A stretch of 64,000 nt of DNA from Nocardioides donggukensis (GTDB taxonomy: Bacteria > Actinomycetota > Actinomycetes > Propionibacteriales > Nocardioidaceae), in assembly GCF_014842875.1 (NCBI RefSeq), contig NZ_JACYXZ010000005.1, positions 1-64,000 of the forward strand, given 5' to 3'. A model generated the notes under the pieces. That model did no database searches. It saw nothing but the letters and a program-made list of their open reading frames with translations, and was not told where the DNA came from. Numbering within the stretch: position 1 is the first letter of the stretch; the number at the start of each line of letters is the position of its first letter. This document shows positions 29,584-44,353 of the stretch, piece after piece. Made by a program: the position numbers and the translations under genes.

Positions 29584-31961
29584 GCGGTCCCGTCCCGCCG
29601 GCCCCGGACCTGCAGCGCGGGGGCGGTCCCGCCCTCCCGCGCGGCCCGGCGCCGACGGCGCGCCCACCGGACCGGGATCGCCAGGAAGAGGATCCCGACA
29701 CCGACGCCGAGGATCACCCAGATGACCGTGCCGACGCTGTTCGAGCGCACGTTGAGCACGTCGGAGGAGCCGAGCAGGCTGCCGTCCTCACCGGCGGCGA
29801 CCAGGCGGACGGCGTGCACGCCGATCGAGCGCGCCTCCGCGTCGAGCTCGACCGTCTGCTGGGTGCCGGCCTCCAGCTCGACCTTCTCCGGGGCCCGGAT
29901 CACCAGGTCATCGGCCGTGTAGGCCTCGATCCGCAGCTCGACCGGCTGGTCCAGGTCGTTGGTCACGGTCACCGCGAACGGGCCGGTCTCCGAGGAGAGG
30001 ATGACGAACGACGGCGCCTCGATCCGGACCAGGCCGAGGAGGTCGCGGATCCGGTCGGCGGTACGCCGGGTGGCCAGGGCGGCCTCCTCGGGGTCGTCCC
30101 GGGTCTCGTAGGAGACCCCGGTCAGGGCCTGGGCCAGCACCTGCGGGGCGACCGCGTCGGTGCCCGGCAGGATCCCGTCGAGCGTCTGGCCGGCCTCGAC
30201 CAGCTGCTGTGCGGAGGCCAGCTGGGCGGCCGGCAGCTCGCGCCGGAGCTGGCGCTGGGGGTAGGTCACCTCGGCCACCTCGGGCGCCGGGCCGGTGGGG
30301 TCGACCCCGGCCGACCGCGGGTCCACGAACCGCTGGTCCAGGCCGGCGAAGAAGGCCCGCCCGCCGGTGCCGGGGTCGAACCCGGGCGGAAGCACGACCT
30401 GCAGCGACCCGCTGCCTCCCGCCAGGGACCGGACCGCGGCCTCGGCCAGGATCCGCTGGCGCAGTGCCACCCGAGCCAGCCGCCGGTCCGGTCCGGGGCC
30501 GCCGGTGCCGGCCGCGGCGTCGTACACCGCGACCCGGTTGCCGGCCACGGTGATCGTCGAGGGACCGGACTCGGCGCTGGAGAACCGGGCCGGGAGGGCC
30601 TCGTCGGAGAGCAGCACCTCGACGTCGTCGGGGACCAGCGCCAGTGCCGCGTCCGTGAGCAGTCCCGAGGGGGACAGCACGGCCGGCTGGGCGAGGATCC
30701 CCAGCTCGTCGAAGGTGGTCTCGGACAGGGCCCGGGCCCGGGCGTAGAGCCCGGGGGCGTTGTCGGCGGCGGCGACCACGTCGACGTCGCCGTAGGGCAG
30801 CCCCAGGACCCGACGCCCGGTGGTCAGCTCGGCGAGGTCGTCGAGCCAGTCCTTGGCCGGCTGGACGGCGGGGATCGCGTCGGGGTCGGGCTCCGGCTGC
30901 TCTGCGGGGTCGTCGCCGGCCGCCGGCTCCTCGTCACCGTCGGCTTCGTCGCCGCCCTCGCCGCCGTCCTCGCTGGCGTCCCCGCCCTCGCTGCCGTCCC
31001 CGGCGCCGCCCGACGGGGCCAGGCTGAGCTCCGGGTTGCCCCGGGCGAGCTGACGGACCGCGGCCGGCACGGCCGGGTCGATCACCCAGGTCAGGGGCAG
31101 GTCACGGGAGGTGCGTGCGAAGTCCAGGAGGTTGGCGAGTCGGCCGCCCGGGCTGAGCGCCTCGGTCCAGCCGGCCACGTCGGCAAGGCGGCCCTCGGGG
31201 GTGCGCTCGACGATCCGTCGCACCGGCAGCACCAGCGACGTCGGCACCCGGTCCCGGCCCCGGCCCACGAGGGGGACGAACGAGCGCGCCCGACCGTGGG
31301 CGGTGCCGTCCCGGAGGCCGTCCTCGTCGGCCCCGAGCACGTGCACGCCCACCCAGTAGACGCCCTCCTCCTCGCTGATCCGGAGCAGGTCGCGTCGGAT
31401 CCGGACCGACCACCGGGCGGTCTCGCCGGGCCCGAGGGTCTCGATCGAGTTGTCGAAGGCCCCGGCCTCGGTGATCCGCGGGCCGAGGTAGATCTCCGGG
31501 TCCGAGGCGGCCGAGACCTGCAGCTCGCGGGCGCTGGTCATGGGGTAGAAGGAGGTCAGCGGGTGGACGTTGATGCTGGTCCAGGTCTGCTCGCTGACGT
31601 TCGTGACGGTCCCGCTCAGGCGCAGCGGGCCGGAGCGGGGGATGACCGGGGAGACCCGGTCCAGGCTGACCGTGAAGTCCCGGCCCTCCTGGGCCCGCGC
31701 GGGTACGGCCTCGCGCACCCGCCGCGTCGTCCGCGAGGTGCTGCGGTCGACCGGCGCCCGGCCGGCCCGGTCGACCCCGCCCGCCGGTGCGGAGGCGGGT
31801 CGATCGTCGGTCCCGGTCGGCTCGGCGGGCCCGCTCGGACTCCGTGGACCCGGCGCGCTGATCTCCTCCAGGGCCGGTTCGGCGCCGCCGGGGGTCCAGG
31901 CGACCGCGAGTCCGAGGACGACGACTGCGAGCGCGAGGAGCACTGCCAGCCGTCGGATCAC
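29580..31961 (-). CDS. DUF6049 family secreted/membrane protein
   Basis: 793 residues. An N-terminal signal or anchor (RRLAVLLALAVVVLGLAVAW, residues 3-22), a large extracytoplasmic part and a C-terminal membrane helix (VIWVILGVGVGILFLAIPV) followed by a basic cytoplasmic tail. It corresponds in position to mycobacterial Rv3909 upstream of mviN. An acidic low-complexity insertion rich in Asp/Glu/Gly lies around residues 315-360. Function unknown; position suggests an envelope role with MurJ. Divergent from cca with only 44 bp between. Confidence 0.83.
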   Translation of the reverse strand: MIRRLAVLLALAVVVLGLAVAWTPGGAEPALEEISAPGPRSPSGPAEPTGTDDRPASAPAGGVDRAGRAPVDRSTSRTTRRVREAVPARAQEGRDFTVSLDRVSPVIPRSGPLRLSGTVTNVSEQTWTSINVHPLTSFYPMTSARELQVSAASDPEIYLGPRITEAGAFDNSIETLGPGETARWSVRIRRDLLRISEEEGVYWVGVHVLGADEDGLRDGTAHGRARSFVPLVGRGRDRVPTSLVLPVRRIVERTPEGRLADVAGWTEALSPGGRLANLLDFARTSRDLPLTWVIDPAVPAAVRQLARGNPELSLAPSGGAGDGSEGGDASEDGGEGGDEADGDEEPAAGDDPAEQPEPDPDAIPAVQPAKDWLDDLAELTTGRRVLGLPYGDVDVVAAADNAPGLYARARALSETTFDELGILAQPAVLSPSGLLTDAALALVPDDVEVLLSDEALPARFSSAESGPSTITVAGNRVAVYDAAAGTGGPGPDRRLARVALRQRILAEAAVRSLAGGSGSLQVVLPPGFDPGTGGRAFFAGLDQRFVDPRSAGVDPTGPAPEVAEVTYPQRQLRRELPAAQLASAQQLVEAGQTLDGILPGTDAVAPQVLAQALTGVSYETRDDPEEAALATRRTADRIRDLLGLVRIEAPSFVILSSETGPFAVTVTNDLDQPVELRIEAYTADDLVIRAPEKVELEAGTQQTVELDAEARSIGVHAVRLVAAGEDGSLLGSSDVLNVRSNSVGTVIWVILGVGVGILFLAIPVRWARRRRRAAREGGTAPALQVRGRRDGTA

Positions 31962-32005
31962 GGCGCCGACTCTAGCCGTCCGGGTGGCGACTACTCTTGT
32001 CTCCC

Positions 32006-33478
32006 GTGTCCGACGCCGCGCCCCCCACCATCTCGATCAGCGAGGTCGAGCGCACCGTCGCCCGCGAGCTGGAGCGGATCGCCCCGGTGATCGACGAGCT
32101 CGGCAGCCGGTTCCAGGCGGCGGGGCACGAGCTGGCCCTGGTCGGCGGTCCGGTGCGCGACGCCATGCTGGGTCGGCTGCAGACCGACCTCGACTTCACC
32201 ACCTCCGCGCGACCGGAGGAGACCGAGCGGCTGCTGCGCCGCTGGGCGGACGCCGTGTGGGACGTCGGCCGCGCCTTCGGGACCATCGGCTGCCGCAAGG
32301 GGGACTGGCAGGTCGAGGTCACGACGTACCGCTCGGAGGCCTATGACGCCTCCTCGCGCAAGCCCGACGTGGACTTCGGGGACTCGCTCGCCGGCGACCT
32401 CGGCCGGCGCGACTTCACGGTGAACGCCATGGCCCTGTCCCTGCCCGGGCGGGGGTTCGAGGACCCGTACGGCGGCGTGGTGGACCTGGCCGCCGGGGTG
32501 CTGCGCACGCCGGGCACGCCCGAGGACTCCTTCTCCGACGACCCGCTGCGGATGATGCGGGCGGCCCGCTTCGCCGCGCAGCTCGGATTCACGGTCGCGC
32601 CCGAGGTGGTCGCCGCGATGACCGCGATGGCCGACCGGATCGCGATCATCTCCGCCGAGCGGGTGCGCGACGAGCTGGTGAAGCTGGTGTGCGCGCCGTT
32701 CCCCCGTCGTGGGCTGACGCTGCTGGTGGAGACCGGCCTGGCCGGGCACGTGCTGCCGGAGCTGCCCGCCCTGGCGCTGGAGCGCGACGAGCACCACCGG
32801 CACAAGGACGTCTACGAGCACACGCTCACGGTGCTCGAGCAGTCGATCGACCTCGAGCACCGGCTGGCTGCCGAGGGCGAGCCGGCGCGGCCGGACTTCG
32901 TGTCCCGGTTCGCGGCGCTCATGCACGACGTCGGCAAGCCCAGGACCCGACGCTTCGTCGACGACGGCACGGTGACCTTCCACCACCACGACGTGGTCGG
33001 GGCCAAGCTGACCCGCAAGCGGATGGCGGCGCTGCGCTTCTCCGGGGACGACATCGACGCGGTCTCCAAGCTGGTGGAGCTGCACCTGCGGTTCCACGGC
33101 TACGGCTCCGGGGAGTGGACCGACTCCGCGGTGCGGCGCTACGTCCGCGACGCCGGCGACCAGCTGGAGCGGCTGCACATCCTGACCCGCGCCGACTGCA
33201 CCACCCGGAACCGGCGGAAGGCGGAGCGGCTGCGCCGCACCTACGACGACCTCGAGGCGCGGATCGGGAGGCTCTCCGAGGAGGAGGAGCTGGCCTCGAT
33301 GCGGCCGGACCTCGACGGGAACCAGATCATGGAGATCCTCGGGATCCCTCCCGGCCGGGACGTGGGCGCCGCCTACGCGCACCTGCTCGAGCTGCGCCTC
33401 GACGACGGTCCGATGTCCTTCGAGGCGGCCCGCGACGCTCTGCTCGCCTGGTGGTCCGCCCGCCCCGACCGCCCCTGA
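32006..33478 (+). CDS. cca: CCA-adding tRNA nucleotidyltransferase
   Basis: 490 residues. It adds or repairs the 3'-CCA of tRNAs; neither tRNA in this window encodes CCA. The nucleotidyltransferase motif is GGPVRD (47-52) with DLD (61-63), then RRDFTVNAMAL, and an HD domain with HRHKDVYEHTLTVLE and LMHDVGKP. GTG 32006 is preferred: a TACTCT -10-like element (31992-31997) lies 8 nt before it, so the mRNA is probably leaderless. An upstream TTG (31997) is in frame but overlaps that element. Confidence 0.93.
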   Translation: MSDAAPPTISISEVERTVARELERIAPVIDELGSRFQAAGHELALVGGPVRDAMLGRLQTDLDFTTSARPEETERLLRRWADAVWDVGRAFGTIGCRKGDWQVEVTTYRSEAYDASSRKPDVDFGDSLAGDLGRRDFTVNAMALSLPGRGFEDPYGGVVDLAAGVLRTPGTPEDSFSDDPLRMMRAARFAAQLGFTVAPEVVAAMTAMADRIAIISAERVRDELVKLVCAPFPRRGLTLLVETGLAGHVLPELPALALERDEHHRHKDVYEHTLTVLEQSIDLEHRLAAEGEPARPDFVSRFAALMHDVGKPRTRRFVDDGTVTFHHHDVVGAKLTRKRMAALRFSGDDIDAVSKLVELHLRFHGYGSGEWTDSAVRRYVRDAGDQLERLHILTRADCTTRNRRKAERLRRTYDDLEARIGRLSEEEELASMRPDLDGNQIMEILGIPPGRDVGAAYAHLLELRLDDGPMSFEAARDALLAWWSARPDRP

Positions 33479-33481
33479 CCC

Positions 33482-33690
33482 CGACCCGTCGCTTGTGTCG
33501 GCTCAGAAGCCGCCGACCCGTCGCTTGTGTCGGCGCTGGAGTCGCCGACCCGTCGCTTGTGTCGGGCGCGGCGCGACACTCACGACAGGTCGGCGCTCTG
33601 AGGGCCGACATTCACGACGGGTCGGGGGTCTGAGGGCCGACATTCACGACGGGTCGGGGGTCTGAGGGCCGACACTTGCGACGGGTCGGC
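33482..33690. repeat. Seven-copy 32-bp-period repeat array with an orientation switch
   Basis: Three copies (starting 33482, 33514, 33546) read CGACCCGTCGCTTGTGTCG, the reverse complement of the core at 536-659. Four more (33574, 33606, 33638, 33670) read in the opposite sense (CGACATTCACGACGGGTCG and variants). The 32-bp spacing holds inside each block. The array separates convergent cca and the MFS gene; the MFS stop codon lies within it. It can fold as a large inverted repeat and may act as a two-way terminator. Confidence 0.92.
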
Positions 33691-34918
33691 GCTCTTGGCG
33701 GTGGGCGGGGAGGTAGAGCGGGGCGGCCAGCGCCAGCACCGCGCCGCCGACGTACATCGCCGTCGAGACGCCCTGGCCCTCGGCCAGGGCGGTGAGGACG
33801 ACGACGCCGATCGAGCCGGCCGGCTGGGAGACCATGGAGTTCAGCGAGATCACCGTGGCGCGCACGGGGCCGGTCGCCTCGCGGTGCAGCAGCGTCATGT
33901 GGGCGGGGTTCGAGGCCCCGTGCACGGTGTAGCAGAGCAGGTAGCCGACCAGCACGCCGACCACGCCACCGGCCAGCCCCATCACCACCACGGTGGCGCC
34001 CTGGAGCACCCGCATCAGCGCCGCGGTGGCCGCGACGCCCAGCCGGCGACCCAGGAAGGGCATCACCGCGGCGCCGGCGGCCGAGGCCACCCACGCTGCG
34101 GAGCCGGCCGGCCCGGTGATGGCCGCGGCCGCGTCGGCGTCGCCGAGGATCTCCTGGAGCCGGACCGGGGTCAGGCTCTCGAAGGTCACCATCGCGAACC
34201 CCCAGGAGAGCTCGACCGCGAGCAGGGCGGCCAGCACCCGGGAGCCCCGGACCAGGGCGAGGCCCTGCACGATCGTGGCCGGCGTCGCCCGGGCCGCCAC
34301 CAGCGCCACCCGCCACCCGCCGGGCTCGCGCGGCTCGACCATGAGCAGCGCCAGCCCGGCCACGCCGGCGACCTGGAGGGCCAGCGCGACCGCGACCGGG
34401 GTGGCCAGCGCGTCCAGGGCCGGCACCGGATCGAGCGCGACCAGTCCGCCCGAGACCAGCGCCCCGCCGGCGACGGCCAGGCCCAGCACCACGCCGTGTG
34501 CGCTCAGGCCGCGGTCGATGGCCGCTCCCCGGTCCAGCGCCAGCGCGGAGTCGACGTACCACGCCTCGAGCGGCCCGGAGTCGAGCGCGCGGTAGACCCC
34601 CTGCAGCGCGAACACCAGCACCAGCGCGGGGACCGAGTCCGCGACCAGGAAGACCGCGACCGAGGCCAGGCCCACCGCGGTGGAGGCGAGCAGCACGGTA
34701 CGCCGCCCCAGGGCGTCGGCGAGCCCGCCCGTCGGCAGCTCCAGGGCCAGCACCACGAAGCCCTGGACCGCGAAGGCCAGGCCGAGGTCGGCCAGGCCGA
34801 TCCCCCGCTCGAGCGGCAGCAGCACCAGCACCGGGAGCAGCAGTCCGGTGGGCAGCCAGCGCAGGGCGGTGAGGACCAGGAAGCGGCGCCGCAGCCCGAC
34901 CACGGTCAGCGGGCTCAT
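33644..34918 (-). CDS. MFS transporter
   Basis: 424 residues, about 12 membrane helices. The inter-domain motif A-like stretch is ELPTGGLADALGRRTVLLAS. Substrate unknown; drug-type efflux is the usual role for such genes paired with an ArsR-like regulator. Its ATG overlaps the stop of the regulator gene (ATGA, 34915-34918). The last ~15 residues (SVGPQTPDPS) are encoded by the 32-bp repeat array, so the natural end of the protein was probably changed by the repeats. Confidence 0.85.
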   Translation of the reverse strand: MSPLTVVGLRRRFLVLTALRWLPTGLLLPVLVLLPLERGIGLADLGLAFAVQGFVVLALELPTGGLADALGRRTVLLASTAVGLASVAVFLVADSVPALVLVFALQGVYRALDSGPLEAWYVDSALALDRGAAIDRGLSAHGVVLGLAVAGGALVSGGLVALDPVPALDALATPVAVALALQVAGVAGLALLMVEPREPGGWRVALVAARATPATIVQGLALVRGSRVLAALLAVELSWGFAMVTFESLTPVRLQEILGDADAAAAITGPAGSAAWVASAAGAAVMPFLGRRLGVAATAALMRVLQGATVVVMGLAGGVVGVLVGYLLCYTVHGASNPAHMTLLHREATGPVRATVISLNSMVSQPAGSIGVVVLTALAEGQGVSTAMYVGGAVLALAAPLYLPAHRQERRPVASVGPQTPDPS

Positions 34919-35484
34919 TCCGGGTCGACCTCCGGCAGCAGGTGCAGGTAGGCGAAGACGCGTCGGGCGCCGGGCTCGGGCTCGAGGCCGCGGTGCCGCT
35001 CCAGCACCTCGGCGAGCTCGTCCTGCAGCGCCCGGACCTGACCCGCGGAGAGGGTCAGGAACCAGTCGCCGGCCCCGGCGGCGTCGCGCCACTCCGCCGG
35101 CCAGGAGTGCTCGTGGGCGAGCCACTGGTCGGCCAGCTCGGAGAACCGCCGCCGGTGCTCGTCGCGGAGCAGGCTGAGGGCCGCCTCCCCGTCCGCCTCG
35201 CCGGCCAGGTCGCTGGGGAACCAGCTGTGCATCTCGTGGGTCGCCCGCCACCAGCGCTCGCGGCCGCGGCCCTCGCCGGTCTCGGTGACCAGGCCGACCT
35301 CGGCCAGGCGGCGCAGGTGGTAGCTGGTGGCGCCGGTGTTCGTGCCCAGCTCCCGGGCCAGCCCGGTCGCGGTCGCCGGACCGGCGAGCCGCAGCTGGCC
35401 GAGCAGACGGCTGCGCAGCGGGTGCGAGGAGAGGACGAGGAGGGTCCGACCGTCGAGCCGGGGATGAGGGTCCACGACATCCAC
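34915..35484 (-). CDS. ArsR-like winged-helix transcriptional regulator
   Basis: About 189 residues. N-terminal winged helix with LSSHPLRSRLLGQLRLAGPATATGLARELGTNTGATSYHLRRLAEVGLV (about 17-67), the HTH_20/ArsR pattern. The C-terminal part has aromatic, acidic residues and may bind a ligand. No ArsR metal-binding cysteine pair is visible. GTG 35484 chosen; GTG 35475 is an alternative. A 17-bp palindrome (35493-35509) lies just upstream, consistent with autorepression of this regulator-MFS operon. Confidence 0.8.
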   Translation of the reverse strand: MDVVDPHPRLDGRTLLVLSSHPLRSRLLGQLRLAGPATATGLARELGTNTGATSYHLRRLAEVGLVTETGEGRGRERWWRATHEMHSWFPSDLAGEADGEAALSLLRDEHRRRFSELADQWLAHEHSWPAEWRDAAGAGDWFLTLSAGQVRALQDELAEVLERHRGLEPEPGARRVFAYLHLLPEVDPE

Positions 35485-35492
35485 AATACCTA

Positions 35493-35509
35493 TGCACAGA
35501 GATTGTGCA
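35493..35509. promoter_or_regulatory. 17-bp palindromic operator upstream of the ArsR-like gene
   Basis: TGCACA (35493-35498), a 5-bp spacer and TGTGCA (35504-35509) form a perfect inverted repeat 8 bp upstream of the chosen GTG start, probably over the promoter. It fits a self-controlled operator for the adjacent regulator. Confidence 0.6.
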
Positions 35510-35631
35510 AGAGGGTGGCGTGATCCAGGTGACAGCGCGTCAGGGTCCGGCGCCCCTACAGTCGCCGCACCGCACCGCACCACCACCCACCCGTCACCCC
35601 GCACCGTCACCCCGACGATCCAGGAGGATCC

Positions 35632-36093
35632 GTGTCCGTCGCCCCGCTGCTCGAGGAGTCCATCGAGGTCTCCGCACCGCCCGCCACCGTCTGGGCCCTG
35701 GTCACCGACCTGCCCCGGATGGCGCGCTGGAGCCCGCAGGTCGTGAAGACGATCGTGCGTGGCGGCCGGGGCGTCGGCCTCGGGACGCGGACCGTGAACA
35801 TCAACCGGCGGGGCCCGCTCGTGTGGCCGACCCGGTCCAAGGTGGTCGCGTTCGAGCCGCACTCGGAGTTCGCGTTCCGGATCAAGGACAACTACACGAT
35901 CTGGTCCTTCAGCCTGGAGCCGACCACGACCGGAACCCGGGTCGTCCAGCGCCGTCGCACCCCCGACGGCACCGCCGCGATCTCGAACCGGCTCGTCGAC
36001 ACGGTCCTCGGCGGGCAGGAGCAGTTCACGAGCGAGCTCCGCGACGGCATGCGCCAGACGCTGTCCCGGATCAAGGCCGAGGCCGAGGCCTGA
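35632..36093 (+). CDS. SRPBCC family protein
   Basis: 153 residues with the START/Bet v1-like pattern: EESIEVSAPPATVWALVTDLPRMARWSP at the N-terminus, a curved sheet in the middle (TIWSFSLEPTTTGTRVVQRRR) and a long C-terminal helix. These small cytoplasmic proteins bind hydrophobic ligands; the ligand is unknown. GTG 35632 has AGGAGGAT upstream. Precedes aceB on the same strand by 74 bp. Confidence 0.83.
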   Translation: MSVAPLLEESIEVSAPPATVWALVTDLPRMARWSPQVVKTIVRGGRGVGLGTRTVNINRRGPLVWPTRSKVVAFEPHSEFAFRIKDNYTIWSFSLEPTTTGTRVVQRRRTPDGTAAISNRLVDTVLGGQEQFTSELRDGMRQTLSRIKAEAEA

Positions 36094-36167
36094 GGGACCG
36101 CTGACGGCGACGCCGCCGGCGGGCCGGCCACGCTAGGTTGGTGCGACCCGCTGGAGGAGGAGCACCG

Positions 36168-37760
36168 ATGCCGGACGTCGAGGTGACCGGGCCGCCGGTC
36201 GAGCGTGATGAGGAGATCCTGACCGCACCCGCGCTGGCGTTCGTCGCCGATCTGCAGCGTCGGTTCGGGGCCCGCCGCGATGAGCTGCTGCTCGCCCGCC
36301 GGGACCGCCGCGAGGAACTGTCGCGCACCGGCCGCCTGGACTTCCTCCCCGAGACCGCCGAGGTCCGCGCCGGCGACTGGCAGGTCGCCCCGGCCCCCGC
36401 CGACCTGACCGACCGCCGGGTCGAGATCACCGGCCCGACCCAGCGCAAGATGGCGATCAACGCCCTCAACTCAGGGGCCCGGGTCTGGCTGGCCGACCTC
36501 GAGGACGCGAACACCCCGCACTGGGCGAACGTGGTCGGCGGCCAGGTCACGCTGTACGACGCCGTACGCCGCACGATCAGCCTGACCTCGCCGGAGGGGA
36601 AGGAGTACCGGCTCCGCGACCCCGACGACCTGCCGGTGGTCCTGCCGCGTCCCCGCGGCTGGCACCTGCCCGAACGGCACCTGTACGTCGACGGCCGCCC
36701 GGCGGTCGGCGCCCTGGTCGACTTCGGGCTGCACTTCTTCCACAACGCCGCCGAGCTCCTCGCCCGCGGCTCGGGCCCCTACTACTACCTGCCCAAGATG
36801 GAGTCGCACCTCGAGGCCCGGCTCTGGAACGAGGTGTTCACCCACGCCCAGGCGGAGCTCGGCATCCCGCACGGCACGGTGCGGGCCACGGTGCTGATCG
36901 AGACGATCACAGCGGCGTTCGAGATGGAGGAGATCCTCTACGAGCTGCGCGAGCACGCCAGCGGGCTGAACGCGGGCCGCTGGGACTACCTGTTCAGCAT
37001 CATCAAGACGTTCCGCGACGCCCCCGGCGACCACACCCTGCCGGACCGCAACGCGGTCAGCATGGACGCGCCGATGATGCGCGCCTACAGCGACCTGCTG
37101 GTCCGGACCTGCCACCGGCGGGGTGCCTTCGCGATGGGCGGGATGGCGGCCTTCATCCCCAGCCGCCGGGACCCGGAGGTGAACGCGGCGGCGTTCGCGA
37201 AGGTGCGCGCCGACAAGCAGCGCGAGGTCGAGGCCGGCTTCGACGGCTCCTGGGTGGCCCACCCCGACCTGGTGCCGCTCTGCGCCGAGGTCTTCGACGC
37301 CGTGCTGGAGGGCCCCCACCAGCTGGCGAGGCGGCGCGAGGACGTGTCGGTCACGGCGGCGGACCTGCTCGCCCTCGACCGCACCCCGGGCGAGCGCACC
37401 GAGGCCGGCCTGCGCGGCAACATCCACGTGGGCATCGGCTACCTCGCCGCCTGGCTGGCCGGCAACGGCGCGGCGGCGATCGACAACCTGATGGAGGACG
37501 CCGCCACCGCCGAGATCTCCCGCTCCCAGATCTGGCAGTGGACGCACGCGGCGGCCACCCTCGACACCGGTGCGGTCGTCACCCGCGAGCTGGTCGAGCG
37601 GCTGGTCGAGGAGGAGTACGCCGCCCTGGTCGACGCCGGCGCCTACGCCGAGCACCTCGACCGGGCGCGGGAGCTGTTCGTCCGGACCGCGCTGGACGAC
37701 GATTTCGTGGACTTCCTGACCCTGCCGGCCTACGACGTCGTGGTCGCCGCCGGCGGCTGA
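36168..37760 (+). CDS. aceB: Malate synthase A
   Basis: 530 residues. It condenses glyoxylate with acetyl-CoA to malate. Family blocks: [36 protein letters not shown] (about 83-119), [44 protein letters not shown] and [16 protein letters not shown]. The ~530-residue length is the A form. ATG 36168 has GGAGGAGGAG upstream. It converges on the guanine deaminase gene and the purine-degradation locus, which releases glyoxylate; no isocitrate lyase is present in the window, so ureide-derived glyoxylate is its likely substrate here. Confidence 0.95.
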   Translation: MPDVEVTGPPVERDEEILTAPALAFVADLQRRFGARRDELLLARRDRREELSRTGRLDFLPETAEVRAGDWQVAPAPADLTDRRVEITGPTQRKMAINALNSGARVWLADLEDANTPHWANVVGGQVTLYDAVRRTISLTSPEGKEYRLRDPDDLPVVLPRPRGWHLPERHLYVDGRPAVGALVDFGLHFFHNAAELLARGSGPYYYLPKMESHLEARLWNEVFTHAQAELGIPHGTVRATVLIETITAAFEMEEILYELREHASGLNAGRWDYLFSIIKTFRDAPGDHTLPDRNAVSMDAPMMRAYSDLLVRTCHRRGAFAMGGMAAFIPSRRDPEVNAAAFAKVRADKQREVEAGFDGSWVAHPDLVPLCAEVFDAVLEGPHQLARRREDVSVTAADLLALDRTPGERTEAGLRGNIHVGIGYLAAWLAGNGAAAIDNLMEDAATAEISRSQIWQWTHAAATLDTGAVVTRELVERLVEEEYAALVDAGAYAEHLDRARELFVRTALDDDFVDFLTLPAYDVVVAAGG

Positions 37761-37813
37761 GCCACGGGGCCGGTCGGGCCCGTCCGGGCCGGTCGGGCCG
37801 GTCGGGCTGGCCG

Positions 37814-37832
37814 GGCCGCTCGCCAGGCGGCC
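37814..37832. terminator. Hairpin between convergent aceB and guanine deaminase genes
   Basis: GGCCGC (37814-37819) pairs with GCGGCC (37827-37832) around a 7-nt loop. The gap also contains three GGTCGGGCC-type repeats (37771-37807). A weak but plausible terminator. Confidence 0.4.
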
Positions 37833-37835
37833 GGG

Positions 37836-39151
37836 TCAGCCCCGGTCGATCCGGTCGCCGCCGACCCAGACGGCCGCGACGTCCGCCGGGGTGGCCAGGG
37901 CGAAGGCGCGGGCGACGGCGGTCTCGGTGTCCGGGGCGTGCCGGAGCGAGACGTCGAGGGTGGAGCGCTCCGCGGGCCGCAGCCACAGGGCGTCGAAGTC
38001 CTTGCCGACCGAGAAGTCCCCCACGGTGCCGCCCAGGTCGAGGGCCTGCGCCCCCGCGGTCGTGGCCAGGTGCAGCAGGTGGGCGGCGCCGAGCGGCAGC
38101 CCGGCCGGTCCGAGCAGCTGCTGGGCGAAGTAGGCCTGCAGACCCTCCTTGAACAGGGAGAACCCGGCACCGGCGCCGACGTCGGACCCCAGCGCCACCC
38201 GGACCCCGTGCTCGAGGTGACCCCGGAGCGGGAACAGCCCGCTGCCCAGGGCGGCGTTGCTGGTGGGGCAGTGCGCGACGCTGGCGTCGGCGGCGGCCAG
38301 CATCGCGAGCTCGTCGTCGGTGGCGTGGACGTTGTGGGCGAACACGCTGCGCCGCCCGACCAGGCCGTGGTGGTCGTAGGTGCCGAGGTAGTGCTCCCGG
38401 TGCTCGAAGAGCCCGACGACGGCGCCGATCTCGGCGAGGTTCTCGTTGACGTGCGAGGTGAACCAGGATCCCGGCACGTCCTTGAGCAGCGCCCCGCAGG
38501 AGTCGAGCAGGTCGTCGGTGCACGAGAGCGAGAAGCGCGGGATCACGGCGTACCGGCTCCGGTCCACGTCGTGCCACCGCTCCGCCAGCGCCCGGCCCTC
38601 GGCGTAGGCCCGCTCCGGTGAGGTGTAGAGGTCCTCGCGCAGGATCCGGTCGCTGACCACCAGCCCGCTGGTGACCCGGATCCCGACCCGGGCGGCCTCG
38701 GTGAACAGCACCTCGACGGCGGGGGCGAAGTGCGCGCCGAAGACCAGCGCGGTGGTGGTGCCGGCGGCGACCAGGCCGGAGACGAACTCGCCCGCCAGCG
38801 TCGCGGCGTACGCCGGGTCGGCCAGCCGGGCCTCCTCCGGCAGGGCGCACTGCTCCAGCCAGTCCAGCAACGGCATGCCGAGGCCGCCGATGGCGCGGAC
38901 CTGGGGGTAGTGCACGTGGGTGTCGACGAAGCCGGGCAGGACCAGGCCGCCACTGAGGTCGACCACGTCGAGGTCGGGGTGCCGGGCGCGCAGGGGGGCG
39001 AAGCCGTCCCGCTCGACGATCCGTCCGGCCCGCACGAGGAGGCCGCCGTCGGTCTCGACCCGCAGGCCCCCGCCGGCGAACGGGCTGACCGGGGTGTCGA
39101 CGAAGGTGCCCCGGAAGAGGGTGCCGGGGCCCGGGCCGGCCACCGGGTCGG

Positions 39152-39155
<4 letters not shown>
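37836..39155 (-). CDS. guaD: Guanine deaminase
   Basis: 439 residues of the amidohydrolase superfamily, converting guanine to xanthine and ammonia. The metal motif is DTHVHYPQ (78-85), with GGLGMPLLDWLEQCALPEEARL typical of guanine deaminases, SCTDDLLDSCGALLKDVPGSWFTSHVNENLAEI and VALGSDVGAG. GTG 39155 overlaps the xdhC stop (GTGA). Its product xanthine is the substrate of the upstream xanthine dehydrogenase genes in the same operon. Confidence 0.92.
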
Positions 39156-44150
<4,995 letters not shown>

Positions 44151-44353
44151 CCGCGACTCCTGTCCGTCGACACCCACGTCGGCCCGCACCGGCGGGCGCA
44201 TGGTTGCGAGGGACCCGGGTCTGCTGGTTATCCATGCCGAACAGCAGCCCGTGTGATGCCGACCACACTACCCGCGGGGAGTGGGTCGCGGAAGGGAGCC
44301 GGGCCGGGCGGGTGAGGGCCGGTCAGGGCGGGTCACGGCCGGAGAGGGTGGGG

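Noticed and set aside
33482..33690. Second repeat array as a CRISPR
   Set aside because: Orientation switches inside the array and no unique spacers or cas genes are present.
33644..35497. MFS frame extended upstream to 35497
   Set aside because: The upstream part overlaps the ArsR-like regulator in another frame; the ATG at 34918 overlaps the regulator stop and begins the first membrane helix.
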